From JBIOXB01 sp050732395 (GTDB taxonomy: Bacteria > Zhuqueibacterota > Zhuqueibacteria > Zhuqueibacterales > Zhuqueibacteraceae): a stretch of DNA of 64,000 bases. The DNA lies in NCBI GenBank assembly GCA_050732395.1, contig JBOHQX010000078.1, positions 1-64,000 of the forward strand. The letters run 5' to 3'. Both the position numbers and the translations under genes were made by a program. The first letter of the stretch is position 1; every line of letters begins with the position of its first letter. The notes beneath the pieces are model-generated. The model searched no databases, was not told the origin of the DNA, and was given only the letters and a program-made list of their open reading frames with translations. Below are positions 19,445 through 28,012 of the stretch, one piece after another.

Positions 19445-20803
19445 ATGACGCTGGCGCAGAAAATTGAAGACAATTCCGCGAAAATATGTGTCATTGGTCT
19501 CGGCTATGTCGGGCTGCCGTTGGCAGTGGAATATGCCGGCGCCGGATTTGACGTGTTGGGGATCGATGTGGATGCACGCAAGATTGCGAAGCTCAATAAA
19601 GGCGGGAACTATATCGATGACGTTGACGGCGCCAAGGTCAAAGCGTTGGTTAAGGCCGGAAAGCTGGCCGCAGTCAGCGATTACCAGACCATCGGTAAGC
19701 AAGACGTTATCTTTATTTGCGTGCCCACGCCGTTCACCGAGAACAAGGAACCGGACGTTTCATACATCGTCGATGCGGCCAGGGGAATTGCTTCGGGTTT
19801 GCGCCGCGATCAATTGATTATTTTGAAATCCACGACGTATCCCGAAACCACTGAAAAAGTCGTGCAGCCGATTCTCGAAGAGAAAAAATTGGAAGCCGGA
19901 AGAGATTTTCATCTGGCGTTTTCGCCGGAACGCATCGATCCCGGAAACAAGAAGTTCACCACCGCCACCACGCCGGTCGTGGTCGGGGGCGTGACAAAAA
20001 AGTGCACGAAATTGGCGGGCGCCATTTCACGCAAAATCGTGGCGCAGGTCAGCGAGCTTTCCAATCCTAAAGCCGCGGAAATGACCAAGCTGCTCGAGAA
20101 TATTTTTCGCTCGGTGAATATCGCGCTGGTAAACGAATTGGCGCAGCTTTGCGATCGTATGGAAGGCGTGGATATTTGGGAAGTGGTGGATGCGGCGGCG
20201 ACCAAGCCGTTCGGCTTCATGCCCTTCCGACCCGGCCCCGGCATCGGCGGGCACTGCATTCTCGTCGATCCGTACTACCTGAGCTGGAAGGCCCGCGCTT
20301 ACGATTTCCACACGAGCTTCATCGAATTGGCGGCGCAGACGAATGAAAATATGCCCTATTACGTTGTGGATTTAATTATTCGCTCGTTGTCCAATCACGG
20401 TGTGGCAATTCGCGACGCAAAAATTCTCGTGCTGGGTGCAGCCTTCAAGAAGAACGTCGATGACGTGCGCAATTCGCCCGCCATTAAAATCATGGAGCTC
20501 TTGTATAATCGCGGCGGTCGCAAAATGGAGTACAACGATCCGTGGGTGCCGTCATTGCACGTGAACGGAAAAATTTACCGGTCGCGCAAGCTCACGCCCC
20601 AGCTTTTGCAAAATTCGGATTGTGTAGTGATCGCGACCGATCACGATGCCTATGATTATGACGAGATCAGCCGCCGTGCCAGATTGGTGGTGGACACCCG
20701 CAATGCCACCAAAGGCATCAGAAACGGCAAACACAAAGTCGTCAAGCTGGGCTGTGGCAACAACGCGATTGCCGCCAACCTCAAGCATCAAGAGGAACAT
20801 TGA
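19445..20803 (+). CDS. Nucleotide-sugar 6-dehydrogenase (WbpA/UDP-HexNAc type)
   Basis: 452 aa, ATG 19445 preceded by AAGGAAGGA. Visible are the N-terminal NAD loop VIGLGYVGLPLA, VPTPFTENKEPD, KSTTYPETTE, SPERIDPGN, KLLENIFRSVNIALVNELA, and the active-site loop GIGGHCILVDPYYLSWKA with the catalytic Cys271. The last motif is typical of WbpA/TviB/WecC-type enzymes acting on UDP-N-acetylhexosamines rather than plain UDP-glucose dehydrogenase. The reaction oxidises the sugar C6 alcohol to a uronic acid with two NAD+. It lies between rfbB and the priming transferase, so the product is most likely used in the same capsule or O-antigen-like polymer. Exact substrate is inference from the motif. Confidence 0.9.
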   Translation: MTLAQKIEDNSAKICVIGLGYVGLPLAVEYAGAGFDVLGIDVDARKIAKLNKGGNYIDDVDGAKVKALVKAGKLAAVSDYQTIGKQDVIFICVPTPFTENKEPDVSYIVDAARGIASGLRRDQLIILKSTTYPETTEKVVQPILEEKKLEAGRDFHLAFSPERIDPGNKKFTTATTPVVVGGVTKKCTKLAGAISRKIVAQVSELSNPKAAEMTKLLENIFRSVNIALVNELAQLCDRMEGVDIWEVVDAAATKPFGFMPFRPGPGIGGHCILVDPYYLSWKARAYDFHTSFIELAAQTNENMPYYVVDLIIRSLSNHGVAIRDAKILVLGAAFKKNVDDVRNSPAIKIMELLYNRGGRKMEYNDPWVPSLHVNGKIYRSRKLTPQLLQNSDCVVIATDHDAYDYDEISRRARLVVDTRNATKGIRNGKHKVVKLGCGNNAIAANLKHQEEH

Positions 20804-20898
20804 AACCCATCTCTGCCGGCCTAAAGTGTAAAACGTATCGCTTCGTTTTCTGTAAGTGAAATGATTGCATTTCTCCTGCGTATGGACGCGAGAACCCT

Positions 20899-23325
20899 AT
20901 GACGCTGCCCCGCCGGAGCCCGACCTCTCTTTCTGTCATCTCGCGGCACGATGAGAATACGCCGGTCATTCTCGTCGTGCCCTTGCGTCGCCAGGCCCAG
21001 AATTTTGCGAATTGCCTGGCCTCGATCGGCCGGCAAACTTACCCGCATCATCTCATTCAGATTCAGTTTCTCGACGACCAGTCTTCTCCCCTGACGCGCA
21101 AACTCGTGCGCGAATTCATCAAGACCCATCCACAATTTCAGATCTATCGCCGCTCGGCCAAGAGCGCCGGCCGCCGCAAGCCTGCCGCCGCGGAAGAATG
21201 GTTGATTCCGATCCATCCGAACGCCGAGCTCGCGAACGATTTTGTCGCGCAAGTCGTGGCGGAAGCCATGAGCAGCGCCTCGGCCTATATCGGCGGCCGT
21301 GTGGTTTATGAGGCGCGGACTTTTTTTTCGCGCGCCGTAGCCGGTTTGCTGGGCTCCTCCTGGACCGTGCCCGTTGCCACGCAAGATTTGCATGTGACCG
21401 CGGCACGCCTTGAGGGTGCCAAGCATGCCGCCGTGCGCCGCACCGCGATGCAACAAGCCGGCGTGCTCGAGCACGAAATGTTGGGCAACGAATACGAAGT
21501 CGCTATGCGCCTGACGCAATGTGGCCATCGTTGCCACTGCTCCCCCAAAATCGTTTCGACCGTGCCCTTGGGCGGTCACGCGTTGGATCTGTTGGGGCAC
21601 GCGCTCTGGCACGGGTATGCCTGGAGCAATCGCTTGAAAAAACAACCCTCGGCGTTTCGCTTGCGTTTTGTTTTGCCGGGCTTGATGACGACGGCGGCCC
21701 TGATACTCGCGCTCAGCATCTCCGCCGGTTTCTTCAGTATTCCGCTGCTGCTGGCGTGGGGGGTGGCGTATGGTTTTTATAATGTATTGGTGTCTTTTAC
21801 GATCGCCGCACAGGGGCGCTGGCAACAGCTTCCTCTGTTTCCTTTTTTGCTCGCTGCCTATCATTCGGCGTTCGGTGTAGGCTCGATTGCCGGGTTGATC
21901 ACGGCAACGCGGTGGGGCTCGGCGATTCCTAAGTGGCTGGAAAAGACCGCCGTGATCATCAGCGACTACGTGGCTATCAACGCGGCGTTCGTCATCTGGA
22001 CCTTCCTGCGCACCGAGCTCGGGCTTTTTTCTTTCACGCGATTCGAGCCCGCCTTCACCATTTCGAACGTGGTTTTCGTTTTCTGGTTTTTGCTGTTTCT
22101 GCTCTCAGGGCTCTATCGCGCGTGGAATGCGGCCTCCCGATTTGATGAAGCGCTGGCGGTCTTTAAAGCCACGGCGCTGGGCGTCCTGCTGATTTTTCTG
22201 ATCACGTTCGATCTCGAGCACGATTGGCAAGATCCACTGCCCAAAACCAGAATGCTGTTGCTGAATTATGGCTTGCTCGTGGCCGGCGCCGTGATCACGG
22301 GCCGGATGATGGTCAGAACCATCCAGCGGCACCTGCTGGAAAACGGGTTGGGCGTGCATCGCACCCTGATTGTCGGCTGGGGCCGCAAGGCGCGCGAGCT
22401 CTATTCCGAAGTGAGCAAATATCCGGCGCTCGGTTTTCAAGTGGTGGGATTCGTCGATATCGCCGCGGCCGAGGAGCGCAAGCAGTTTCAGGGCATTCCG
22501 CTGTTGGGACGTTTGCCGCAATTGTCCCAGATCATTCGCAGGCATGAAGTAGAGGAAGTGCTGATCGCCTTGCAACAGCACGATCAGAAGGCGTTGATGC
22601 AAGTCATTACTCAGACCGACGGCCTGCCGGTGCATTTGAAGATCGTGCCGGACTTGTACGGCATCATCACCGGCCAGGCACGCACGAATCAGATTTACGG
22701 CTTCCCGCTCATCGAGATTTTGCCGCAATACATGCCCACCTGGGAACGCGTCACCAAGCGGATGATCGATATCGTGGTCTCGAGCACGATTTTGATGCTG
22801 GGATTGCCGATTTGGATTCTGCTCGCCCTCGCCATCCGGTTGGAATCACCCGGCCCGGTTTTTTACCGTCAGGAGCGCATGGGAAAGGATGGCCGGCTTT
22901 TCAGCGTCATCAAGTTTCGCTCGATGGTGGCGAACGCAGAAAAGCTCACCGGACCGAAATGGGCGGATAAGGACGATCCCCGCATTACGTCCGTGGGCAG
23001 ATTCATTCGTAAGTGGCGGCTCGACGAGATTCCGCAGTTCATCAACGTTTTGCGCGGCGAGATGAGCATCGTCGGTCCGCGGCCGGAACGGCCTTTTTTC
23101 GTTGAAAGACTCCGCAAGGAATACCCGCTTTATGCCCGGCGCTTGCGCGTGCAACCGGGCATCACCGGATGGGCGCAGGTGAAAGGCGAATACGACACCA
23201 CCATCGAGAATGTCAAGCAAAAGCTGCAATACGATTTGTTTTATTTGGAGAATATGTCGCTCAAAATGGATTTGAAGATCATTTTGCACACGGTGTATGT
23301 GATGCTGGCGGGGAGGGGGCAGTGA
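20899..23325 (+). CDS. Glycosyltransferase-2-like / polyprenyl glycosylphosphotransferase fusion
   Basis: 808 aa from ATG 20899. Residues ~1-240 resemble a GT2 glycosyltransferase (VILVVPLRRQAQNFANCL, FLDDQSS, NEYEVAMRL), but no DxD metal motif is obvious and the acidic motifs are degenerate. Hydrophobic helices follow at ~260-345. From ~350 the protein matches undecaprenyl-phosphate sugar phosphotransferases (WbaP/WcaJ class): four transmembrane helices, a CoA-binding-like domain (TLIVGWGRKARELY ... GFVDI), then the catalytic bacterial sugar-transferase domain ~615-808 (KRMIDIVVS, ESPGPVFYRQERMGKDG, FSVIKFRSM, WRLDEIPQFINVLRGEMSIVGPRPE, QPGITGWAQV). That domain attaches the first sugar-1-phosphate to undecaprenyl phosphate at the inner membrane. 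It is third in the sugar cluster and is followed by a strong terminator. Fusion of the two halves is unusual. Confidence 0.9.
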   Translation: MTLPRRSPTSLSVISRHDENTPVILVVPLRRQAQNFANCLASIGRQTYPHHLIQIQFLDDQSSPLTRKLVREFIKTHPQFQIYRRSAKSAGRRKPAAAEEWLIPIHPNAELANDFVAQVVAEAMSSASAYIGGRVVYEARTFFSRAVAGLLGSSWTVPVATQDLHVTAARLEGAKHAAVRRTAMQQAGVLEHEMLGNEYEVAMRLTQCGHRCHCSPKIVSTVPLGGHALDLLGHALWHGYAWSNRLKKQPSAFRLRFVLPGLMTTAALILALSISAGFFSIPLLLAWGVAYGFYNVLVSFTIAAQGRWQQLPLFPFLLAAYHSAFGVGSIAGLITATRWGSAIPKWLEKTAVIISDYVAINAAFVIWTFLRTELGLFSFTRFEPAFTISNVVFVFWFLLFLLSGLYRAWNAASRFDEALAVFKATALGVLLIFLITFDLEHDWQDPLPKTRMLLLNYGLLVAGAVITGRMMVRTIQRHLLENGLGVHRTLIVGWGRKARELYSEVSKYPALGFQVVGFVDIAAAEERKQFQGIPLLGRLPQLSQIIRRHEVEEVLIALQQHDQKALMQVITQTDGLPVHLKIVPDLYGIITGQARTNQIYGFPLIEILPQYMPTWERVTKRMIDIVVSSTILMLGLPIWILLALAIRLESPGPVFYRQERMGKDGRLFSVIKFRSMVANAEKLTGPKWADKDDPRITSVGRFIRKWRLDEIPQFINVLRGEMSIVGPRPERPFFVERLRKEYPLYARRLRVQPGITGWAQVKGEYDTTIENVKQKLQYDLFYLENMSLKMDLKIILHTVYVMLAGRGQ

Positions 23326-23364
23326 GGGAAGGTTGCTCTTGATCTGTAACTGTTGCGCTGAATT

Positions 23365-23406
23365 CCGATTGTCGATTTGCGATTGCCGATCTGCGATCGT
23401 AAATCA
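23365..23406. repeat. Short GATTTGCGATTG-type intergenic repeat
   Basis: The stretch contains reiterated GATTGTCGATTTGCGATTGC and GATCTGCGATCGTAAATC words. Closely related words in inverse orientation occur at 60826-60895, also intergenic, which suggests a dispersed non-coding repeat. Only two copies are visible in the window. Confidence 0.4.
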
Positions 23407-23444
23407 TAAAGCGCCGTGTTTGTTGTGGCCTTTACCGTTATCTG

Positions 23445-23490
23445 AAAACAAAGGCGATTGAGAGCTTTCCCAATCGCCCTTTGTTTTTTT
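23445..23490. terminator. Strong bidirectional terminator
   Basis: AAAACAAAGGCGATTG (23445-23460) pairs with CAATCGCC-C-TTTGTTTT (23471-23487), giving 16 base pairs with one bulged C and a 10-base loop, followed by a T run on the plus strand and a complementary A run on the other side. It sits between two convergent genes and should end both transcripts. Confidence 0.85.
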
Positions 23491-23535
23491 GATTCGAATC
23501 ACGCTTTGTCCTCCGCCTCATACACTAGGCGAGAG

Positions 23536-25782
23536 TTACTTCACATAGAGCAATTTCCGCACCGCCACGAATTGTTCGGCCGCCATTTGATAGAGGTACA
23601 AGCCCGTGGCCAAAGGCAAGCCCGTGTGATCACGGCCATCCCAGTGCACGCGATGTTCGCCGGCGGGCAGAGGCTCCTCCACCAGCGTGCGCAGCTCGCG
23701 GCCCAGGGTATCAAAGATCTTCACGGTCACCACGTGGTTGGCGGCGTACCCGGGAATGTAAAATGCGATTTCAGTGTTGCCATTGAATGGGTTGGGATAA
23801 TTCGGCAACAATGCGAAACGATCGGGAGTGCCGGCGGCATAGGAAGGCAACGTCACTGCATTGGGTATGCCCGTCAACCAATTCAAAGTGTTCGATAAAA
23901 CTTGCTCGCGTTTGGCAAAGCCGGGTGGTACCCCGTTGACCGCCTCCAGGCCGAAGCCGAAAAACGCGACGCGCGCCGCGGCAACACCGGAAATCGCCTG
24001 GTCGACTCTGACACCGGCAGCGTTATTTCTGGTGGTATCGAAAATGATGCAAACATTCGCGCCCGCTTGCGGCAGCAACAAATCCTGCGACGTTTGATTG
24101 CTCGCGCCGTCGCCGCCGCCCAGCGCGATGTTGCGCAAGCCTTGTCCAATGGGATCGCCGGTCACGCCGTGCGCGATGGGATCGCGAAGATTGCCTCCCC
24201 AGCGCACGCGCAACAGATCGCGGAGGAACAAGCTATCGCTTTGAGACAGATATTCCGCGATATTCTGGCCGGTGAGGAGAAGGCTGCCGCCACGACGCAG
24301 ATGGGCGCGCAAGCTGTCGCGCTCGGCCGGCAGGAGCAGATTGGTGGTGCCGTTGCCCGTCCACCAGATCACGGGCTTTTGCGGAAAAAACTTCAGTGCC
24401 GCTGTTGCCGCACCCTGAGTCGCGCCGTTCCAAACGACGTAGCTGAAGTTTATTTTTTCGAGCGCAGTCGTGTAAAAGGTTTCATAGCTCGAGCCGCCGT
24501 CTTTGTCAACCAACAATGCCTGGGCCGCCGCAAGATTGAAGTTCAATACCGTGGGCTGGCCAGCTTCTACGAGCAATTCTTGCGTAGACTCTGCCAGCGG
24601 GAAAGGCAGCTCCGGCACGACGCGAACTTTTTGATAGTTGGTCGTTCTGGGATCGGTAACCGGCACATTGGCGAACTCGAAATTGCCGTTCGTGGTTTGC
24701 ACCGACTGCAACACTTCGCCTTCCACGTACAGTTCCACACGTGCGGAAAGGCCTCGCCCCGTTGCGTCATCGCGCACGGTTCCACGAATGCTGCTGGTGG
24801 CAAGCGGGAGCAATTGAAAATCGAAGGACTGTATTCCAGGTGCGGAAAAGCTGACGCTGATTTCGTTGTCTTGATAACCGAAACGCGAGGCTGAAATCGA
24901 GAATTGCGGATCGAGCACCGCTCCGAAATAGCGGCCCATTTGATCCGTACGCAGGGCCGGCACCGCAATGGTGTCCTTTGGAACGCGCGTGCCAAGAAAT
25001 CTAACTTCGGCGTTTGCGACCGGTTGCCCGGCATCGTCAAAAACGGATCCTTCCACTTGCCATTCCGGATATATTTGCGTGATGCCGGCGGCGTCGTCCG
25101 CGTGCAAGACACGTTTGATGGTGCCCTGCGAGACGGCATAAAACATGACGGCCCCCGGGATCACGGGCCCGCAGCCGGAATTTGCCTTTGGAACATCCCA
25201 CCGCCCTCCGGCGTGATCCAGGCCGAGATGATGGCCGAACTCATGCAGTGCGACGCTTTCGATGTCAAAGCTGTTGAGAGTGCTGGGTCCGGCGGTCCAT
25301 TCATAATCTCGAGCGTTGTACACCATGTCTGAATCGATGGCGCGATAGCCAAGCGCGTCGGTCGTGGACATCGTGCGCGAAATCGCCAAGACCATTGAGC
25401 CTGGAACAAAATTAATTCCCTCGACGTCGAAAACCACGATATTGATCGCGTCATTCGCGGAGAAATCCCGATCCGTGAGGCCGGCATCGCTAAATTCAAA
25501 AAACGAAGAGGCGATATTGTTCCACGTCGCCATGGCACGGCGCACGGCATTGGCTGTGGCTTCGCCGGGCGCTTGGGTCGAGCCGGTTCGATTGATGGTG
25601 ATCGGAACCGGCAATGTGTTGGGATGCCACCAACGCGGCTGGCCCGAGCAGCAACGGGTCTGTCCGTTCTGCGAACCGGTATTTCGAATAATGCAAAACG
25701 GATAAATGATGCCGGCTAGAGCAAGAACGATTACGAGCGCCGGCGCGACTATGGAAAGCACTTGTCTGAGGGGGGAGCTCAT
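23536..25782 (-). CDS. Secreted matrixin-like zinc metalloprotease with C-terminal sorting domain
   Basis: 748 aa on the minus strand. After an N-terminal hydrophobic helix (residues ~8-30), residues ~50-235 form a metzincin catalytic domain: HEFGHHLGLDH (about 178-188) fits HExxHxxGxxH, and a possible Met-turn (PGAVMFYA) follows. Then come carboxypeptidase-regulatory-like beta domains (~240-430; VEGSVFDDAGQPVANAEV, IRGTVRDDATGRGLSARVEL) and a ThuA/GATase-like region (~445-640; RRGGSLLLTGQNIAEYL). A Por-type sorting domain ends the protein (YPNPFNGNTEI, TLGRELRTL, HWDGRDHTGLPLATGLYLY). The product is probably processed and exported by a T9SS-like route to cleave extracellular protein. Its start codon overlaps the upstream small gene by 4 bases (ATGA), so the two are translationally coupled. 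Confidence 0.88.
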   Translation of the reverse strand: MSSPLRQVLSIVAPALVIVLALAGIIYPFCIIRNTGSQNGQTRCCSGQPRWWHPNTLPVPITINRTGSTQAPGEATANAVRRAMATWNNIASSFFEFSDAGLTDRDFSANDAINIVVFDVEGINFVPGSMVLAISRTMSTTDALGYRAIDSDMVYNARDYEWTAGPSTLNSFDIESVALHEFGHHLGLDHAGGRWDVPKANSGCGPVIPGAVMFYAVSQGTIKRVLHADDAAGITQIYPEWQVEGSVFDDAGQPVANAEVRFLGTRVPKDTIAVPALRTDQMGRYFGAVLDPQFSISASRFGYQDNEISVSFSAPGIQSFDFQLLPLATSSIRGTVRDDATGRGLSARVELYVEGEVLQSVQTTNGNFEFANVPVTDPRTTNYQKVRVVPELPFPLAESTQELLVEAGQPTVLNFNLAAAQALLVDKDGGSSYETFYTTALEKINFSYVVWNGATQGAATAALKFFPQKPVIWWTGNGTTNLLLPAERDSLRAHLRRGGSLLLTGQNIAEYLSQSDSLFLRDLLRVRWGGNLRDPIAHGVTGDPIGQGLRNIALGGGDGASNQTSQDLLLPQAGANVCIIFDTTRNNAAGVRVDQAISGVAAARVAFFGFGLEAVNGVPPGFAKREQVLSNTLNWLTGIPNAVTLPSYAAGTPDRFALLPNYPNPFNGNTEIAFYIPGYAANHVVTVKIFDTLGRELRTLVEEPLPAGEHRVHWDGRDHTGLPLATGLYLYQMAAEQFVAVRKLLYVK

Positions 25783-26285
25783 AAGTACCTCCGCAAGGTG
25801 GCCATGAACTCCTCCACGCGCTGGCCGTGGCCGGCGCCATTACCGGAGAGGACTTCGCCGCGGTTGGCATCGGTTTTGATGGAGTATTTGCCTTCATACC
25901 AGTCGATCAAATCGTGGTAAGGCGTGCCGGCGTACGGCCCCAACATGAGCAGCACACGCTCGCCCGTTGCAAAACGCGGAGCTCCGGCAACGTGCGATTC
26001 GATATTGCCGGCCTTACCGCCGAGCTGCCGGATGATCAAGATCGAATCTGCGCGCTCGGATTTGATAATGCGTTGCACCCGCAAGGTGGAGTAGGTGTAA
26101 ATTTCGCGTCCGAGGTCGTCCCAGGCGCTGTGCTGCTTGATGACCTCGCCCACGACGATTTTCTGCGCACGCTCCACTAGTTCTTTGGTCGTAATCGGGC
26201 GGGACTCTTGAGCTAATAATGAGGCTGCACAAACGAACCCAAGCCAGGGCAACAGCACGAATCCTGGTTTTTTGTGACTATGCAT
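25779..26285 (-). CDS. Small exported protein coupled to the metalloprotease, unknown function
   Basis: The open frame extends upstream to 26444, but ATG 26285 has AAGGGAG 6 bases upstream and starts a clear signal peptide (basic MHSHKK, hydrophobic core, AASLLAQ), giving 168 aa. I do not recognise the mature domain. It has the pattern ITTKELVERAQKIVVGEVIKQHSAWDDLGREIYTY...RVQRIIKS, which resembles small beta-rich proteins that often precede matrixin-like proteases in secreted gene pairs. The stop codon overlaps the protease ATG (ATGA). Co-translation suggests a partner, such as an inhibitor, chaperone or secretion aid, but this is inference. Confidence 0.75.
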   Translation of the reverse strand: MHSHKKPGFVLLPWLGFVCAASLLAQESRPITTKELVERAQKIVVGEVIKQHSAWDDLGREIYTYSTLRVQRIIKSERADSILIIRQLGGKAGNIESHVAGAPRFATGERVLLMLGPYAGTPYHDLIDWYEGKYSIKTDANRGEVLSGNGAGHGQRVEEFMATLRRYL

Positions 26286-26376
26286 GGTATCTCCCTTTTT
26301 CAACTGGACAAGATCACATCTAAAGTTGCCTGCCAGCCAAACAAATGTTCGGCTTGCACTTCCCATCAATGAGAAG

Positions 26377-26928
26377 CTACTCCAGCTCCTCCGCCCGCCA
26401 CCCGCGACGCGGGTGCGCACCAATTGTCGCCAAAACTTTGTCAACGAACGACTGTACGTATTCGCTAACGGTTTTGGGCAGAAAATACAGCGGAGGGGAA
26501 ATCGGCATAATGATCACGCCGTCGCGGGAAAGCTTCAAACATTGTTCCAGGGCGAGAGAAGAGAGCGGCGTTTCGCGCAGACATAACACCATTTTGAATC
26601 TTTCTTTCAAGGCCACTTGCGCCGCGCGCGTGATCAGGGTGTCGCCCAGGCCTGAAGCGATTTTTCCCAGTGTAGAAATCGTGCAGGGAATGATCACGTA
26701 AGCATCGAGATGATTGCTGCCGCTGGCGAGGGGCGCGTGCAAATCTTCGTTGGAAAAAATTTTTTTGACGTACGGCTGGAGATCGCGCTCTGCCATCGCC
26801 ATTTCATCTTGCAAAACCACTTTCCCCCATTTGCTTGTGACCAGGAATTTGTCGCCGGGACATTGTTTGACAAACTCCACGGCATACACCGCGCCGGAGG
26901 AGCCCGTGATGCCGATCCCAATCCTCAT
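26377..26928 (-). CDS. ubiX: UbiX-type flavin prenyltransferase
   Basis: The open frame runs further upstream, but the homologous part starts at ATG 26928 (MRIGIGITGSSGAVYAVEF), giving 183 aa, the normal family length. Seen are the FMN-binding GITGSSGAVYA, KWGKVVL, PLASGSNHLDAYVIIPCTISTLGKIASGLGDTLITRAAQVALKE split over the central region, and LCLRETPLSSLALEQCLKLSRDGVIIMPISPPLY. UbiX links a dimethylallyl group to reduced FMN to make the prenyl-FMN cofactor used by UbiD decarboxylases in quinone synthesis. It overlaps the upstream ubiA gene by 4 bases (ATGA). No ubiD is in the window. The pair fits ubiquinone or futalosine-type menaquinone synthesis. Confidence 0.92.
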   Translation of the reverse strand: MRIGIGITGSSGAVYAVEFVKQCPGDKFLVTSKWGKVVLQDEMAMAERDLQPYVKKIFSNEDLHAPLASGSNHLDAYVIIPCTISTLGKIASGLGDTLITRAAQVALKERFKMVLCLRETPLSSLALEQCLKLSRDGVIIMPISPPLYFLPKTVSEYVQSFVDKVLATIGAHPRRGWRAEELE

Positions 26929-27782
26929 CGCCAGCTCACTCCCGCCGCGACCATGGCGAAGATGACGAACCCGAGCACGGCGTTGATCTTGAAGAACGCC
27001 AGCTCGACGTCGCCGGCTTTGGCGTGTTCCAAATAAAGAAGGTAACCAGCGCCGGCCAAAAAAGGCAAGGCCAGCCACGAGCGCAGGTAAAGCGCAAAAA
27101 TCAAAATCAACACGAGGAAAGCGGCGGCATGCAGGTAGCCCGAAATGCGCAAAGCGCGCTGCTTGCCGAGCACGGCCGGCAAGGAATACAGGTTGGCTCG
27201 GCGATCGAATTGTTCGTCGAGCGTGGCATAAATGATGTCGAAGCCGGCGACCCACAACATCGTGAATAAACCGAGCACGAAACCGGGGAGAATGTCTTCC
27301 AGCGATTGCGTCACCGCCACCCAGCCGGCGAGCGGGGCCATCGCCAATCCCAAGCCTACGCCGAAGTGCGCGAGCCGGGTGAAGCGTTTCATATATGGAT
27401 AAAACACAAAAATCGCGAGCGGTAACGGCGACCACCTCAGGCAGAAGCGTCCAATGAGCGCGGCGCTGCTAAAATACAACAGCAGCCCCAGCCCCAGCAC
27501 GCAATAGGCTTCAGATAATTTCATACGGCCGGCTGGCAGCTCCCGGACTGCGGTACGCGCGTTGTTTTCGTCGATTTTGCGATCGATGATACGGTTCAGA
27601 GCCAGTGCCGTGGTGCGCGCGCCGACGGCGGCGAGCAGCATCAGGCCGGCAAGCCTCCAGGAAATCGCGCCGCCCGCAAGAGACCGGCGCCCGGCCGCGA
27701 GGAATGCACCGGCGAAAATAAGCGGAAGCGAAAACAGCGTGTGCTCAATTTTGACGAAACGCATCAGAGTTGAAAATTGCAC
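26925..27782 (-). CDS. ubiA: UbiA-type prenyltransferase (4-hydroxybenzoate/menaquinone type)
   Basis: 285 aa, all-helical membrane protein. I use GTG 27782 because GGAGG lies 8 bases upstream; ATG 27764 has no such site. The first aspartate-rich motif is NRIIDRKIDENNART (NxxxDxxxD) and the second is YATLDEQFD (DxxxD). Both bind Mg-diphosphate of the polyprenyl donor. About eight hydrophobic helices are spaced through the protein. It attaches a polyprenyl chain to an aromatic acid in the inner membrane during quinone synthesis. The order ubiA-ubiX with an ATGA overlap is common in menaquinone (futalosine) gene sets, where the homologue is MqnP. Which aromatic acceptor is used cannot be decided here. 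Confidence 0.9.
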   Translation of the reverse strand: MQFSTLMRFVKIEHTLFSLPLIFAGAFLAAGRRSLAGGAISWRLAGLMLLAAVGARTTALALNRIIDRKIDENNARTAVRELPAGRMKLSEAYCVLGLGLLLYFSSAALIGRFCLRWSPLPLAIFVFYPYMKRFTRLAHFGVGLGLAMAPLAGWVAVTQSLEDILPGFVLGLFTMLWVAGFDIIYATLDEQFDRRANLYSLPAVLGKQRALRISGYLHAAAFLVLILIFALYLRSWLALPFLAGAGYLLYLEHAKAGDVELAFFKINAVLGFVIFAMVAAGVSWR

Positions 27783-27941
27783 GGCCTCGGCCTCCGTAAT
27801 GAATGCGCAACGCCCTGCCGGTGATTTTGCCCGGGCGGGGGGATCCGGTCAGATGCAGTAGAATACCGGCATGCGACAACGTCCTTCGAAAGATAAAGAG
27901 TTTTTCGCTAGAAGCCAAGCCGGAAACGCAAGAGATTTTGC

Positions 27942-27970
27942 TTGCAAGTATGGGTGAAAAACGATACACT
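27942..27970 (+). promoter_or_regulatory. Possible promoter upstream of threonine aldolase
   Basis: TTGCAA (27942-27947) and TACACT (27965-27970) are 17 bases apart, 42 bases before the ATG at 28013. Each box matches consensus at 4 of 6 positions, so this is only a tentative site in the divergent ubiA/aldolase gap. Confidence 0.3.
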
Positions 27971-28012
27971 AAATGTCATTCTCTTGCTCACAAGATCGGT
28001 TGTAGACGATTC

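Noticed and set aside
20821..21864. 347-aa minus-strand frame opposite the sugar transferase fusion
   Set aside because: Rich in Arg, Gln and His with no motif; mirrors the plus-strand coding region.
23491..23500. GATTCGAATC resembling a tRNA T-loop
   Set aside because: No acceptor or anticodon stem around it; it is a short chance palindrome next to the terminator.
26929..27435. Open frame extending the UbiX reading frame far upstream (352 aa)
   Set aside because: The extra N-terminus is Arg-rich antisense-like sequence lying inside ubiA on the same strand; UbiX homology starts exactly at ATG 26928 with an ATGA overlap.
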